A stretch of 12,339 nt of DNA from the NCBI GenBank assembly GCA_003535475.1, contig DOHC01000262.1, positions 1 through 12,339 on the forward strand, written 5' to 3'. The notes beneath the pieces are model-generated. The model saw only the letters and a program-made list of their open reading frames with translations, was not told where the DNA came from and made no database searches. Position numbers and translations under genes: made by a program. Within the stretch, counting starts at the first letter, position 1; each line of letters opens with the position of its first letter. The stretch is from Nitrospiraceae bacterium (lineage in GTDB: Bacteria > Nitrospirota > Thermodesulfovibrionia > Thermodesulfovibrionales > UBA1546). This document shows positions 6,715-12,339 of this stretch, one piece after another.

Positions 6715-6941
6715 AGTTGAAACTGAGGCAGGATATAGTATTCTCGCTCATCACCTGTGCTATAAGCATGACTGCCCTTCGCTTTCTGCGATATTTTTCG
6801 ACAGTTCTAAATTCATTCCGCTACATCCTCGAAACTCGCCCTTCGGGCTCAAACAGTCGAGGCTGTGGCTGCTCCATTTCATTAAGAACTGTTACCGAAA
6901 GATCTCGAAAGTCGCTCAAGCCAGCCATGCTTATATATTAG
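6711..6941 (+). other. 76-codon ORF made mostly of repeat copy B; gene remnant or spurious ORF
   Basis: An ATG overlaps the znuA stop (ATGA) and has GAGGGG about six bases upstream, so translation could be coupled. Only about the first 17 codons (MKLKLRQDIVFSLITCA) lie outside repeat copy B; the other 59 come from the hairpin element and the reading frame closes just after it. The peptide resembles no family I know. Possible explanations: a short gene between znuA and znuC interrupted by the element, chance reading through the element, or a real fused small protein. I favour a remnant or chance. Confidence 0.25.
6761..6935. repeat. Long imperfect hairpin element, copy B (between znuA and znuC)
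   Basis: An imperfect inverted repeat of 175 bp. The ends pair perfectly over 10 bases: TATAAGCATG (6761-6770) with CATGCTTATA (6926-6935), followed by CTG with CAG. Inward, ACAGTTCT (6801-6808) pairs with AGAACTGT (6885-6892) with more pairing on its outer side, and CCTCGA (6827-6832) with TCGAGG (6857-6862). The apex (6833-6856, 24 bases) holds GCCCTTCGGGC, itself a tight hairpin. Stem sequences differ from copy A on both sides in matching fashion. It lies inside the transporter operon, so it is probably transcribed between znuA and znuC. Confidence 0.78.
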
Positions 6942-6957
6942 GGGAATTGACTCTAAA

Positions 6958-7728
6958 ATGGTGGCATTAGAGATAAGAGAACTTTCTGTAACCCTCAGCG
7001 GCAAAGAGATACTGAAGGATATAAACCTTTCTCTTGAAGAAGGGAAATTCCTCGGCATTGTCGGGCCTAACGGCAGCGGCAAGACAACATTCCTGAAGTC
7101 AATACTCGGCCTTATTAAGCCTTTAGCAGAGATGGTAAGGGTGCTGGGCAAATCTTCTGAGGAATGTTTGAGAGAAGGAGTTTTTGGTTATGTGCCGCAG
7201 CATCTTAACCTTGACATTCATTTCCCTGCAAGGGCGATAGATGTTGTAACAATGGGATTATATGGCAGGCTCGGATTTTTCAGATGGCCTTCAAAAAAGG
7301 ACAAAGAAAAGGCATCTGAATACATAGAGCTTATCGGGATGTCAGGGCATGAGAATTTTCCGTTTGGCGAGATGTCAGGCGGAGAGCAGCAGCGCATTTC
7401 TATTGCAAGGGCGCTTGTGAGCAATCCGAAAATACTCATACTTGACGAGCCGAGCACAGGCATAGATGTTGTCGGACAGGAGGATTTTTATCATCTCCTT
7501 AAAGGATTTCAGAAGAGATTCGGACTTACAATTATCATGGTGTCGCATGATATCGGCGCTGTGACAGCTTACGTTGATGAAATTGCATGCCTGAATAAAA
7601 TTCTCTATTACCACGGCGCGCCTCTGGGCGCGCTTGACGAGAATGTGCTTGAAAGGCTCTACGGCAAGAACGTGGATATACTTATACATTCTGACGTATG
7701 CGATAAGTGCGAGAGGCTTAGAAAATAA
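6958..7728 (+). CDS. znuC: Zinc ABC transporter, ATP-binding protein
   Basis: Cytoplasmic ATPase that powers zinc import through ZnuB. It has 256 residues. Walker A is GPNGSGKTT (36-44), the Q-loop is YVPQ (78-81), the signature is MSGGEQQR (139-146, with Met in place of the usual Leu), Walker B is LILDEP (160-165), and the H-loop is SHD (196-198). All catalytic positions are present. The tail ends HSDVCDKCERLRK, with His244, Cys248 and Cys251 forming a possible metal site not needed for ATPase function. The ATG at 6958 follows AGGGGA at a rather long 12-base spacing. znuC is separated from znuA by 243 bases, mostly repeat copy B, and overlaps znuB by one base (TAATG). Confidence 0.92.
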   Translation: MVALEIRELSVTLSGKEILKDINLSLEEGKFLGIVGPNGSGKTTFLKSILGLIKPLAEMVRVLGKSSEECLREGVFGYVPQHLNLDIHFPARAIDVVTMGLYGRLGFFRWPSKKDKEKASEYIELIGMSGHENFPFGEMSGGEQQRISIARALVSNPKILILDEPSTGIDVVGQEDFYHLLKGFQKRFGLTIIMVSHDIGAVTAYVDEIACLNKILYYHGAPLGALDENVLERLYGKNVDILIHSDVCDKCERLRK

Positions 7729-8522
7729 TGGAAATCTTATCATACGGATTCATGCAGAGGGCTGTTGTCACCGGCATAGCTATCAGCATGCTCGCAGGTG
7801 TAATCTCTGTCTTTGTTGTGCTGAGGAGAGTATCCTTCGTGGGATCAGGCATTTCCCATGCTGCATTCGGAGGAGTTGCAATAGGTTTTCTTGCAGGAGT
7901 AAATCCTGTCATAACAGCGATGATATATTCCATCCTTGTGGCATTCGGAATTGAGAAAATAAGCTCAAAGGGCAGGGTGGCGGAAGATACCGCCATAGGC
8001 GTATTCTTTTCAAGCTCAATGGCTCTCGGCATAGTTCTGATAAGCCTTTCAAAGAATTACAATGTAGACCTTTTCGGCTATCTTTTCGGCAGCATCCTTG
8101 CAATAAGCGAAAGCGAGATGTGGCTGACAATTGCTGCAACGGTCGTAATCCTCGCTGTGATTATGATGATTATGAAGGAGCTTTTGTTTACGACATTCAA
8201 TGAAGAGCTTGCAATTGTAAGCGGTATCCCGACACGTCTGATTAAGTCGCTCTTTCTGCTATCTATGGCGGTGGCGATTGTTATCTCTATCAAGGTCGTG
8301 GGTATTATCCTTGTTTCCGCGCTTCTTGTCATCCCCGGCGCTGTTGCCCAGCTACTTTCAAGAAGTTTTTATCCGATGATGCTTATGTCATGCGCTGTTG
8401 CGCTTTTTTCTACGATAGCAGGGCTTTATCTTTCATATCAGTTTGACCTCTCGCCGGGCGGCACAATCGTCCTGATAATCACAGCGCTCTTTTTCGCTGC
8501 GTTTTTGAGGGCGAGAAAATAA
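7728..8522 (+). CDS. znuB: Zinc ABC transporter, membrane permease
   Basis: ABC-3 family inner-membrane permease that forms the zinc channel with ZnuC and receives metal from ZnuA. It has 264 residues with about eight hydrophobic segments. Family features include VVLRRVSFVGSGISHAAFGG near the N terminus (about 30-49), SGIPTRLIKS in the coupling region, and KVVGIILVSALLVIPGAVAQ (about 189-208). The ATG shares one base with the znuC stop, so translation is coupled. Metal specificity cannot be read from the permease; zinc is inferred from ZnuA. No terminator was found in the 57 bases before the next gene. Confidence 0.93.
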   Translation: MEILSYGFMQRAVVTGIAISMLAGVISVFVVLRRVSFVGSGISHAAFGGVAIGFLAGVNPVITAMIYSILVAFGIEKISSKGRVAEDTAIGVFFSSSMALGIVLISLSKNYNVDLFGYLFGSILAISESEMWLTIAATVVILAVIMMIMKELLFTTFNEELAIVSGIPTRLIKSLFLLSMAVAIVISIKVVGIILVSALLVIPGAVAQLLSRSFYPMMLMSCAVALFSTIAGLYLSYQFDLSPGGTIVLIITALFFAAFLRARK

Positions 8523-8579
8523 CATTCTTTATATCCATCTTTGCATTTTCCCCTCTAAATCTAATAATATATTAAGTAT

Positions 8580-9056
8580 ATGCCTAAGAAAAAGAAGATT
8601 AAAAGGCCGGGCTGGGATAAATACTTTATAGGCATAGCCAAGGCTGTCTCAACAAGGGCTACATGCCTCAGGCGCAAGTACGGCGCTGTGATTACGAAAG
8701 ACAATATTATCGTGAGCACAGGATATAACGGCGCTCCGGCAGGCATGAAGGATTGTCTTGAAGCAGGGAAATGCACGAGGAAAGAACTTCAAATCCCTCA
8801 TGGTGAAAGATACGAACTCTGCCACAGCGTTCACGCAGAGGCAAATGCGGTGATACGCGCAGCAGTTCATGAACTTGAAGGCGCAACTATTTATATAGCA
8901 GGCGAGGATAATAGCGCCGGTGAATGCCATTCAGAGCCGTGCATGATGTGCAAAAGGATAATACTCAATGCACGGATTACAAGAGTGGTTTATTCGGATG
9001 AAAACGGAAACTTTCATATAATAAATCCTAAAGAGTGGCTTAAAAAGAGGGTCTGA
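8580..9056 (+). CDS. Deoxycytidylate (dCMP) deaminase, ComEB-like
   Basis: Zinc-dependent enzyme that deaminates dCMP to dUMP, feeding dTMP synthesis; cytosolic. It has 158 residues, the usual length. The zinc and catalytic motif HAEANAV (His85, Glu87) and PCMMC (Cys121, Cys124) are both complete, and GYNGAPAG (48-55) after the RKYGAVI strand is typical of dCMP deaminases. Additional Cys/His residues (Cys59, Cys65, Cys81) suggest the second structural zinc seen in some family members. The start at 8580 lacks a ribosome binding site; TAATAT (8565-8570) lies just upstream. The stop is one base before the cdaA GTG, so the two genes are probably cotranscribed, although their functions do not obviously connect. 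Confidence 0.92.
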   Translation: MPKKKKIKRPGWDKYFIGIAKAVSTRATCLRRKYGAVITKDNIIVSTGYNGAPAGMKDCLEAGKCTRKELQIPHGERYELCHSVHAEANAVIRAAVHELEGATIYIAGEDNSAGECHSEPCMMCKRIILNARITRVVYSDENGNFHIINPKEWLKKRV

Positions 9057-9057
9057 A

Positions 9058-9825
9058 GTGGAAATATTCAGGCAATTAAGGTGGCAGGATATTCTGGACA
9101 TTATTCTCGTGTCCCTCCTGCTTTATCGTCTGCTGCTGTTTATAAAAGGCACAAAGGCTGTCCAGATGCTTATAGGTATCGGGGTGTTGCTGCTTGCCTC
9201 TCTCCTTTCAAGCTATACAGGGCTTTACACAATGGACTGGATAATCCAGAGCTTCTGGGCTCAGATAGTTATAGCGCTTATAGTGCTCTTCCAGCCTGAG
9301 ATCAGAAGGGCGCTTGCGCGTATGGGCGAGACACCGTTTTGGCAGTCATTCACATCTGCTGAGGAACTCAAATCTCTGGAAGAGATAGTCAAGGCTTCCG
9401 TTGCCCTTGCAAACAGAAAGATTGGCGCACTGATTGTTATTGAGCGTGAAACAAGCCTGAATGAATTTGTTGAGATAGGTACACCGCTTGATGCAAGGGT
9501 TACGCGTGAAATACTCCTCAGCATCTTTCATCCTTCATCTCCGATACACGATGGAGCGGTTGTTATAAAAGGGAACAGGATTGTTGCCGCGGGTTGTTTT
9601 CTGCCTATCATGCTCAGCTCTGAGGTTGATAAAGCCATGGGGACAAGACACAGGGCAGGACTCGGACTTTCAGAAGAAACAGATGCGGTTGCTATTATAG
9701 TTTCTGAAGAAACAGGCAATATCTCTATGGCTATTGGCGGAAAGCTTGAAACCCATATTGACATGGTGGCTCTCCGTGATATATTAACGGATATGTTCAC
9801 ATCCCAGAAGAAGGCAGCACAATGA
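9058..9825 (+). CDS. cdaA: Membrane-bound diadenylate cyclase (c-di-AMP synthase)
   Basis: Makes the second messenger c-di-AMP from two ATP, at the inner membrane. It has 255 residues. Three N-terminal hydrophobic segments (about 12-30, 34-52 and 61-79, the last ending in VLFQPEIRRAL) are followed by the DAC (DisA_N) domain at about 100-250. The catalytic motifs DGA (165-167, within SPIHDGAVVI) and RHR (197-199, within GTRHRAGLGLSEETDAVAI) are intact. The start is a GTG with AGAGGG seven bases upstream, one base after the dCMP deaminase stop. It overlaps the downstream ybbR gene by four bases (ATGA), the standard cdaA-cdaR arrangement. glmM, often third in this cluster, is absent. Confidence 0.95.
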   Translation: MEIFRQLRWQDILDIILVSLLLYRLLLFIKGTKAVQMLIGIGVLLLASLLSSYTGLYTMDWIIQSFWAQIVIALIVLFQPEIRRALARMGETPFWQSFTSAEELKSLEEIVKASVALANRKIGALIVIERETSLNEFVEIGTPLDARVTREILLSIFHPSSPIHDGAVVIKGNRIVAAGCFLPIMLSSEVDKAMGTRHRAGLGLSEETDAVAIIVSEETGNISMAIGGKLETHIDMVALRDILTDMFTSQKKAAQ

Positions 9826-10484
9826 GAAGGCGATTGCTTGAGAATTTTGGATTTAAAGTTACTGCGGTTGTCATGGCAATAATCCTGTGGTTTTTTGTTA
9901 TCTCAAAGGGACAGTCTGAGATATCACTTGATGTTTCTATGGAACTTAAAAATATACCGCAGGGGCTTGAGAGCATCAAGCAGGGAGTGAAATCTGTAAA
10001 TGTGAGCCTGAAAGGACAGGATAGAATTCTCAGGAATATGAAGCCGTCTGATGTAAGAGTTCATGTGGATTTGAGCAAGGCAAAAAAAGGGAAAGGAATA
10101 TACTATATAAAAAAGGACGATGTTAAAATCCCCCCTACAATTAACATTACAGGCATAACCCCCTCGTCTGTATGGATTGTGCTGGAAGAGACGATTATTA
10201 AGACCGTGCCTGTAAATGCAATTATGGCTGGCAGTCCTAAAGAAGGGTTTGTTGTGAGTTCTGTAGAGGTTTTGCCTAAGAATGTGGCCATTGAGGGAGT
10301 AAGGACAGAGACGGGCAAAGTAAAATTCCTGAGGACCGAGCCTGTTGATATTTCAGATGCTGATAAAACTTTTACGCAGACTGTGCGCATTGATATGGCC
10401 GGCAGAAATATAAGGACTGATATTCAGGAAGTCAGCGTAAAGGTTGTTATAAAAAAGAGTTCAAAGTTAAAAGTTCAAAATTGA
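9822..10484 (+). CDS. cdaR: YbbR-like protein, CdaA regulator
   Basis: Membrane-anchored regulator of CdaA with extracytoplasmic YbbR repeats. It has 220 residues. A short cytoplasmic N terminus (NFGFKV) leads into one membrane helix (about 13-28, ending LWFFVISKG), followed by roughly two beta-rich YbbR repeats (about 33-120 and 125-212). Firmicute CdaR proteins usually carry more repeats, so this is a compact version. It overlaps cdaA by four bases. The final residues (SSKLKVQN) are encoded by AT-rich direct repeats (AAAGTTAAAAGTTCAAAATT), suggesting the end of the gene runs into low-complexity intergenic DNA. Confidence 0.88.
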   Translation: MRRRLLENFGFKVTAVVMAIILWFFVISKGQSEISLDVSMELKNIPQGLESIKQGVKSVNVSLKGQDRILRNMKPSDVRVHVDLSKAKKGKGIYYIKKDDVKIPPTINITGITPSSVWIVLEETIIKTVPVNAIMAGSPKEGFVVSSVEVLPKNVAIEGVRTETGKVKFLRTEPVDISDADKTFTQTVRIDMAGRNIRTDIQEVSVKVVIKKSSKLKVQN

Positions 10485-10523
10485 AAATTAAGCTTCTTTA
10501 GTATTTGTGTTGAAAAAGACAAA

Positions 10524-10555
10524 CTGGATACTCCGGTCAAGCCGGAGTATGACAG
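10524..10555 (+). repeat. Palindromic unit 1 (REP-like)
   Basis: ATACTCCGG (10528-10536), loop TCAAG, CCGGAGTAT (10542-10550): a perfect 9-base-pair hairpin bordered by CTGG on the left and GACAG on the right. It matches unit 2 in inverted orientation with compensatory stem changes. Degenerate fragments such as GTATGACAGA (10561-10570) and TCATTATCCGG (10601-10611) lie between the two units. It may also end transcription of the cdaA-cdaR operon, although no U run follows. Confidence 0.7.
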
Positions 10556-10621
10556 ATGGGGTATGACAGAATAAAAAGTTATCCCGACCTGTCAAATCCG
10601 TCATTATCCGGCCTACCAATT

Positions 10622-10652
10622 TGTCATTCCCCGACTTGATCGGGGAATACAG
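10622..10652 (-). repeat. Palindromic unit 2 (REP-like), inverted relative to unit 1
   Basis: ATTCCCCGA (10626-10634), a 5-base loop, TCGGGGAAT (10640-10648): a perfect 9-base-pair hairpin. Read on the minus strand it begins CTG, has the same TCAAG loop and ends ATGACA, as in unit 1. The two units face each other in the 262-base gap between the convergent cdaR and crp-type genes. The rest of this gap (10653-10746) shows nothing recognisable. Confidence 0.7.
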
Positions 10653-10746
10653 GGGGCTTGTTATTTATACAACTTTCAACTTTTTTACGAAAGAACCAAA
10701 GTTATTTCCAGAAACTGTTCACTATCGGCTTTAAAGTCGGATTAGT

Positions 10747-11418
10747 TTAGCTGCAGAGGGACTTGAGTTTGCTGACGTCTTTAATTACTATCTTTCCGCT
10801 TTTTTCTGAGACAATACCGAGTTTTTTAAATTTGCTCATTGTCCTTATGGATGTCTCAACTGTTGTGCCGACCATCTCGGCAATGTCCTGCTTTGTCAGT
10901 TTCATGTCAATGGCGACAGCGTTATCAGTCTTGCTGCCTGCTTTATCAGCGAGCTTTATGAGCAAAGAGGCTATCCTTGATGCCACTTTTTCAACAGCGA
11001 TGTTTTTCAACGCCTCATGGGAGCCTTTGATCCTGTCTCCTATATTCATTGCCATGCAATACATAAGGTTGGGGAACCTGTCGAGTATGCGCATTAAGTT
11101 GCTTCGTGATATTTTTAAAAGCTCTGCGTTATCCATAGCAATGGCATTCGCAGGGTAGGGGAATCCTCTCATCACGGCAACTCCACCGAAGAAATCCATC
11201 GGAGAAATGATCTCAAGTATGATTTCTCTTCCGCTCTGTGAGAGCTTGGTCATCTTGACTTTGCCTTTAATTACGACATAAAGCCAGTCGGACGGATCTC
11301 CCTCGGAAAATATAATTTCTTTTTTCTTAAATTTGGCTGGGATGAGGTAGGGTTTTACTTCCTCCATGTCGGAAGAATTTAACGTGCCGAATATCGGGAT
11401 TTTTTTTACATCAATCAT
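10747..11418 (-). CDS. Crp/Fnr-family transcriptional regulator
   Basis: A 223-residue regulator with an N-terminal cyclic-nucleotide-binding-type beta barrel (about 10-125) and a C-terminal winged HTH_Crp (about 150-220). The barrel shows FSEGDPSDWLYVVIKGKVKM and FFGGVAVMRG. The HTH contains LTKQDIAEMVGTTVETSIRTM, in which Glu and Arg occupy the usual DNA-contact positions. The phosphate-binding cassette lacks the Glu and Arg of cAMP-binding CRP (PANAIA in place of RSAWV). The N terminus has no cysteine cluster, so neither cAMP nor an FNR iron-sulfur cluster is expected; the signal is unknown. It is a single gene, convergent with cdaR and divergent from the membrane-protein gene. The ATG at 11418 has no ribosome binding site. 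Confidence 0.9.
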   Translation of the reverse strand: MIDVKKIPIFGTLNSSDMEEVKPYLIPAKFKKKEIIFSEGDPSDWLYVVIKGKVKMTKLSQSGREIILEIISPMDFFGGVAVMRGFPYPANAIAMDNAELLKISRSNLMRILDRFPNLMYCMAMNIGDRIKGSHEALKNIAVEKVASRIASLLIKLADKAGSKTDNAVAIDMKLTKQDIAEMVGTTVETSIRTMSKFKKLGIVSEKSGKIVIKDVSKLKSLCS

Positions 11419-11424
11419 GACATT

Positions 11425-11453
11425 AGAATAATCGAAAACTGTTTTGAAGGCAA
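11425..11453 (-). promoter_or_regulatory. Promoter of the Crp/Fnr-type gene, predicted leaderless
   Basis: On the minus strand TTGCCT (11448-11453), exactly 17 bases, TATTCT (11425-11430), then six bases to the ATG. Transcription would begin at or next to the start codon, consistent with the absent ribosome binding site. Confidence 0.4.
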
Positions 11454-11526
11454 GGACTTTTAAGAAAGCCTGTTTTTCGTCTCAAAGATAATCCCCCTCT
11501 GCCGGCTGTCTAATGTTTTTGCCCAT

Positions 11527-11554
11527 TTAACTTCACCTTAATTTTATATATAAT
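11527..11554 (+). promoter_or_regulatory. Promoter of the C-terminal membrane-protein gene
   Basis: A perfect TATAAT (11549-11554) lies 12 bases before the ATG at 11567. TTAACT (11527-11532) with a 16-base spacer is an acceptable -35. The predicted leader is about six bases. Confidence 0.45.
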
Positions 11555-11566
11555 CTTCTTAAAGAC

Positions 11567-12339
11567 ATGACAGCAACAAACTCAAAGATATTTTTTGTAG
11601 TATTCCTTTGTTCCTTTTCAAGCCTTGCCTATGAAATTACGCTTACGAGGATTTTTTCAATATCTCTCTGGTATCACTTTGCCTTTATGATCATAAGCAT
11701 AGCAATGCTTGGTTATGGAGCAAGCGGAACAGTTCTTTCACTTTATCCAAAACTCAAAGAGCAAACAAATATAAAAATGTACAGCATCTTTCTCAGTATC
11801 GGTATTTCTCTCAGTTATCTCATCTCAAATCAGATACCTTTTGATCCTGTAAGGCTTTCATGGGAGAAAACACAACTGCTCTATATAGCTCTTTACTACG
11901 CTGTTCTTTCGGCGCCGTTCTTTTTTACAGGGCTGATAATAGCCGCTGCGTTTTCTTCTATCAGCGAGAAGTCAGGACTGTTATACGGCTCAGACCTGCT
12001 CGGGGCAGGCGCAGGCTCTATCGGGATTCTTGCTGCAATGACAGTGGCAGAGCCTGAAAGGGCTGTCTTTATGCTCGCTATCCCGGCGCTTATTGCATCA
12101 GTAATGATAAGCGGGAACAAGCTGAAGGTTTTATCCATAGTTCTCATTCTAAGCAACCTTTCCCTTATTTTTTTTAAACCTGCATTTATTAACTTGAGGA
12201 TGTCGCAGTACAAAGGGCTTGAAATGGCGCTGAGATTCCCCGGGGCTGAACATTTAAAGACGTATTTCAGCCCATTTTCAAGGATAGATACATTTAAGAG
12301 CCCTGCTGTGCGTTTTGCGCCCGGTCTAAGTCTCAGGTA
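11567..12339 (+). CDS. Polytopic membrane protein, spermidine-synthase-like N-terminal domain (3' end outside window)
   Basis: An open frame of 257 codons from ATG to the window edge with no stop. The sequence is strongly hydrophobic with about six membrane segments. The start, CSFSSLAYEITLTRIFSIS followed by WYHFAFMIISIAMLGYGASG (about 15-54), resembles the membrane domain of the large SpeE-like proteins. In these, a transporter-like half precedes a spermidine synthase/SAM methyltransferase fold; that catalytic half would lie beyond the window. LLYGSDLLGAGAGSI (about 139-153) also fits this family. Function is unknown for most such proteins, and spermidine synthesis itself is not implied. 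The gene is divergent from the Crp/Fnr-type regulator, with 148 bases between them. AAAG is the only hint of a ribosome binding site. Confidence 0.72.
   Translation, partial: MTATNSKIFFVVFLCSFSSLAYEITLTRIFSISLWYHFAFMIISIAMLGYGASGTVLSLYPKLKEQTNIKMYSIFLSIGISLSYLISNQIPFDPVRLSWEKTQLLYIALYYAVLSAPFFFTGLIIAAAFSSISEKSGLLYGSDLLGAGAGSIGILAAMTVAEPERAVFMLAIPALIASVMISGNKLKVLSIVLILSNLSLIFFKPAFINLRMSQYKGLEMALRFPGAEHLKTYFSPFSRIDTFKSPAVRFAPGLSLR

Noticed and set aside
11419..11516. Inverted words ACATTAGA and TCTAATGT in the crp-type divergent promoter region
   Set aside because: Eight-base arms about 85 bases apart in AT-rich DNA are expected by chance, and no Crp/Fnr-like TGTGA or TTGAT dyad was found.

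Overview
The window looks like ordinary chromosome from a Gram-negative-type bacterium that uses multiheme cytochromes, most likely a Nitrospirota or Desulfobacterota (former delta-proteobacterial) lineage. This is inference from gene content: an LPS heptose kinase (rfaE1), a small secreted c7-type triheme cytochrome, a cdaA-ybbR pair, a zinc ABC transporter and many AGA/AGG arginine codons. No rRNA, tRNA, CRISPR array, integrase or intact insertion sequence was seen.

Layout. 1-544: the 3' half of ilvE on +, ending at a 50-base perfect palindrome that should terminate transcription from both sides. 553-1145: the triheme cytochrome on - and the promoter region it shares with rfaE1. 1146-2969: rfaE1 (+), a single-domain response regulator (-) and an XRE-type regulator (+). 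2946-4084: tsaB-rimI on -, an overlapping pair for tRNA t6A formation and protein N-terminal acetylation, with its own terminator. 4292-5506: an MFS_3 exporter on -. 5812-8522: znuA-znuC-znuB on +, a complete high-affinity zinc importer. 8580-10484: dCMP deaminase, cdaA (c-di-AMP synthase) and its ybbR/cdaR partner, tightly packed on +. 10747-11418: a Crp/Fnr-type regulator on -. 11567 to the edge: the N-terminal part of a polytopic spermidine-synthase-like membrane protein on +.

The most unusual content lies between genes. Two related elements of about 175-190 bp flank znuA (5545-5734 and 6761-6935). Each is a long imperfect inverted repeat. Hand alignment gives roughly two thirds identity over about 142 bp. 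The differences in two stems are compensatory, so the fold and not just the sequence appears conserved. The second copy lies inside the transporter operon and supplies most of a 76-codon ORF that starts on the znuA stop codon. A third, unrelated hairpin-type element of 156 bp (4132-4287) follows the MFS gene. Two short palindromic units (10524-10555 and 10622-10652) share a TCAAG loop, have covarying stems and face each other between the convergent ybbR and crp genes.

Several genes (rfaE1, tsaB, MFS, dCMP deaminase, crp, XRE) lack an obvious Shine-Dalgarno sequence and have a -10-like hexamer a few bases before the start codon. znuA, the cytochrome, rimI and cdaA have good ribosome binding sites. 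This suggests a mix of leaderless and leadered mRNAs. No clear new multi-gene system is present; the repeat elements are the best lead.
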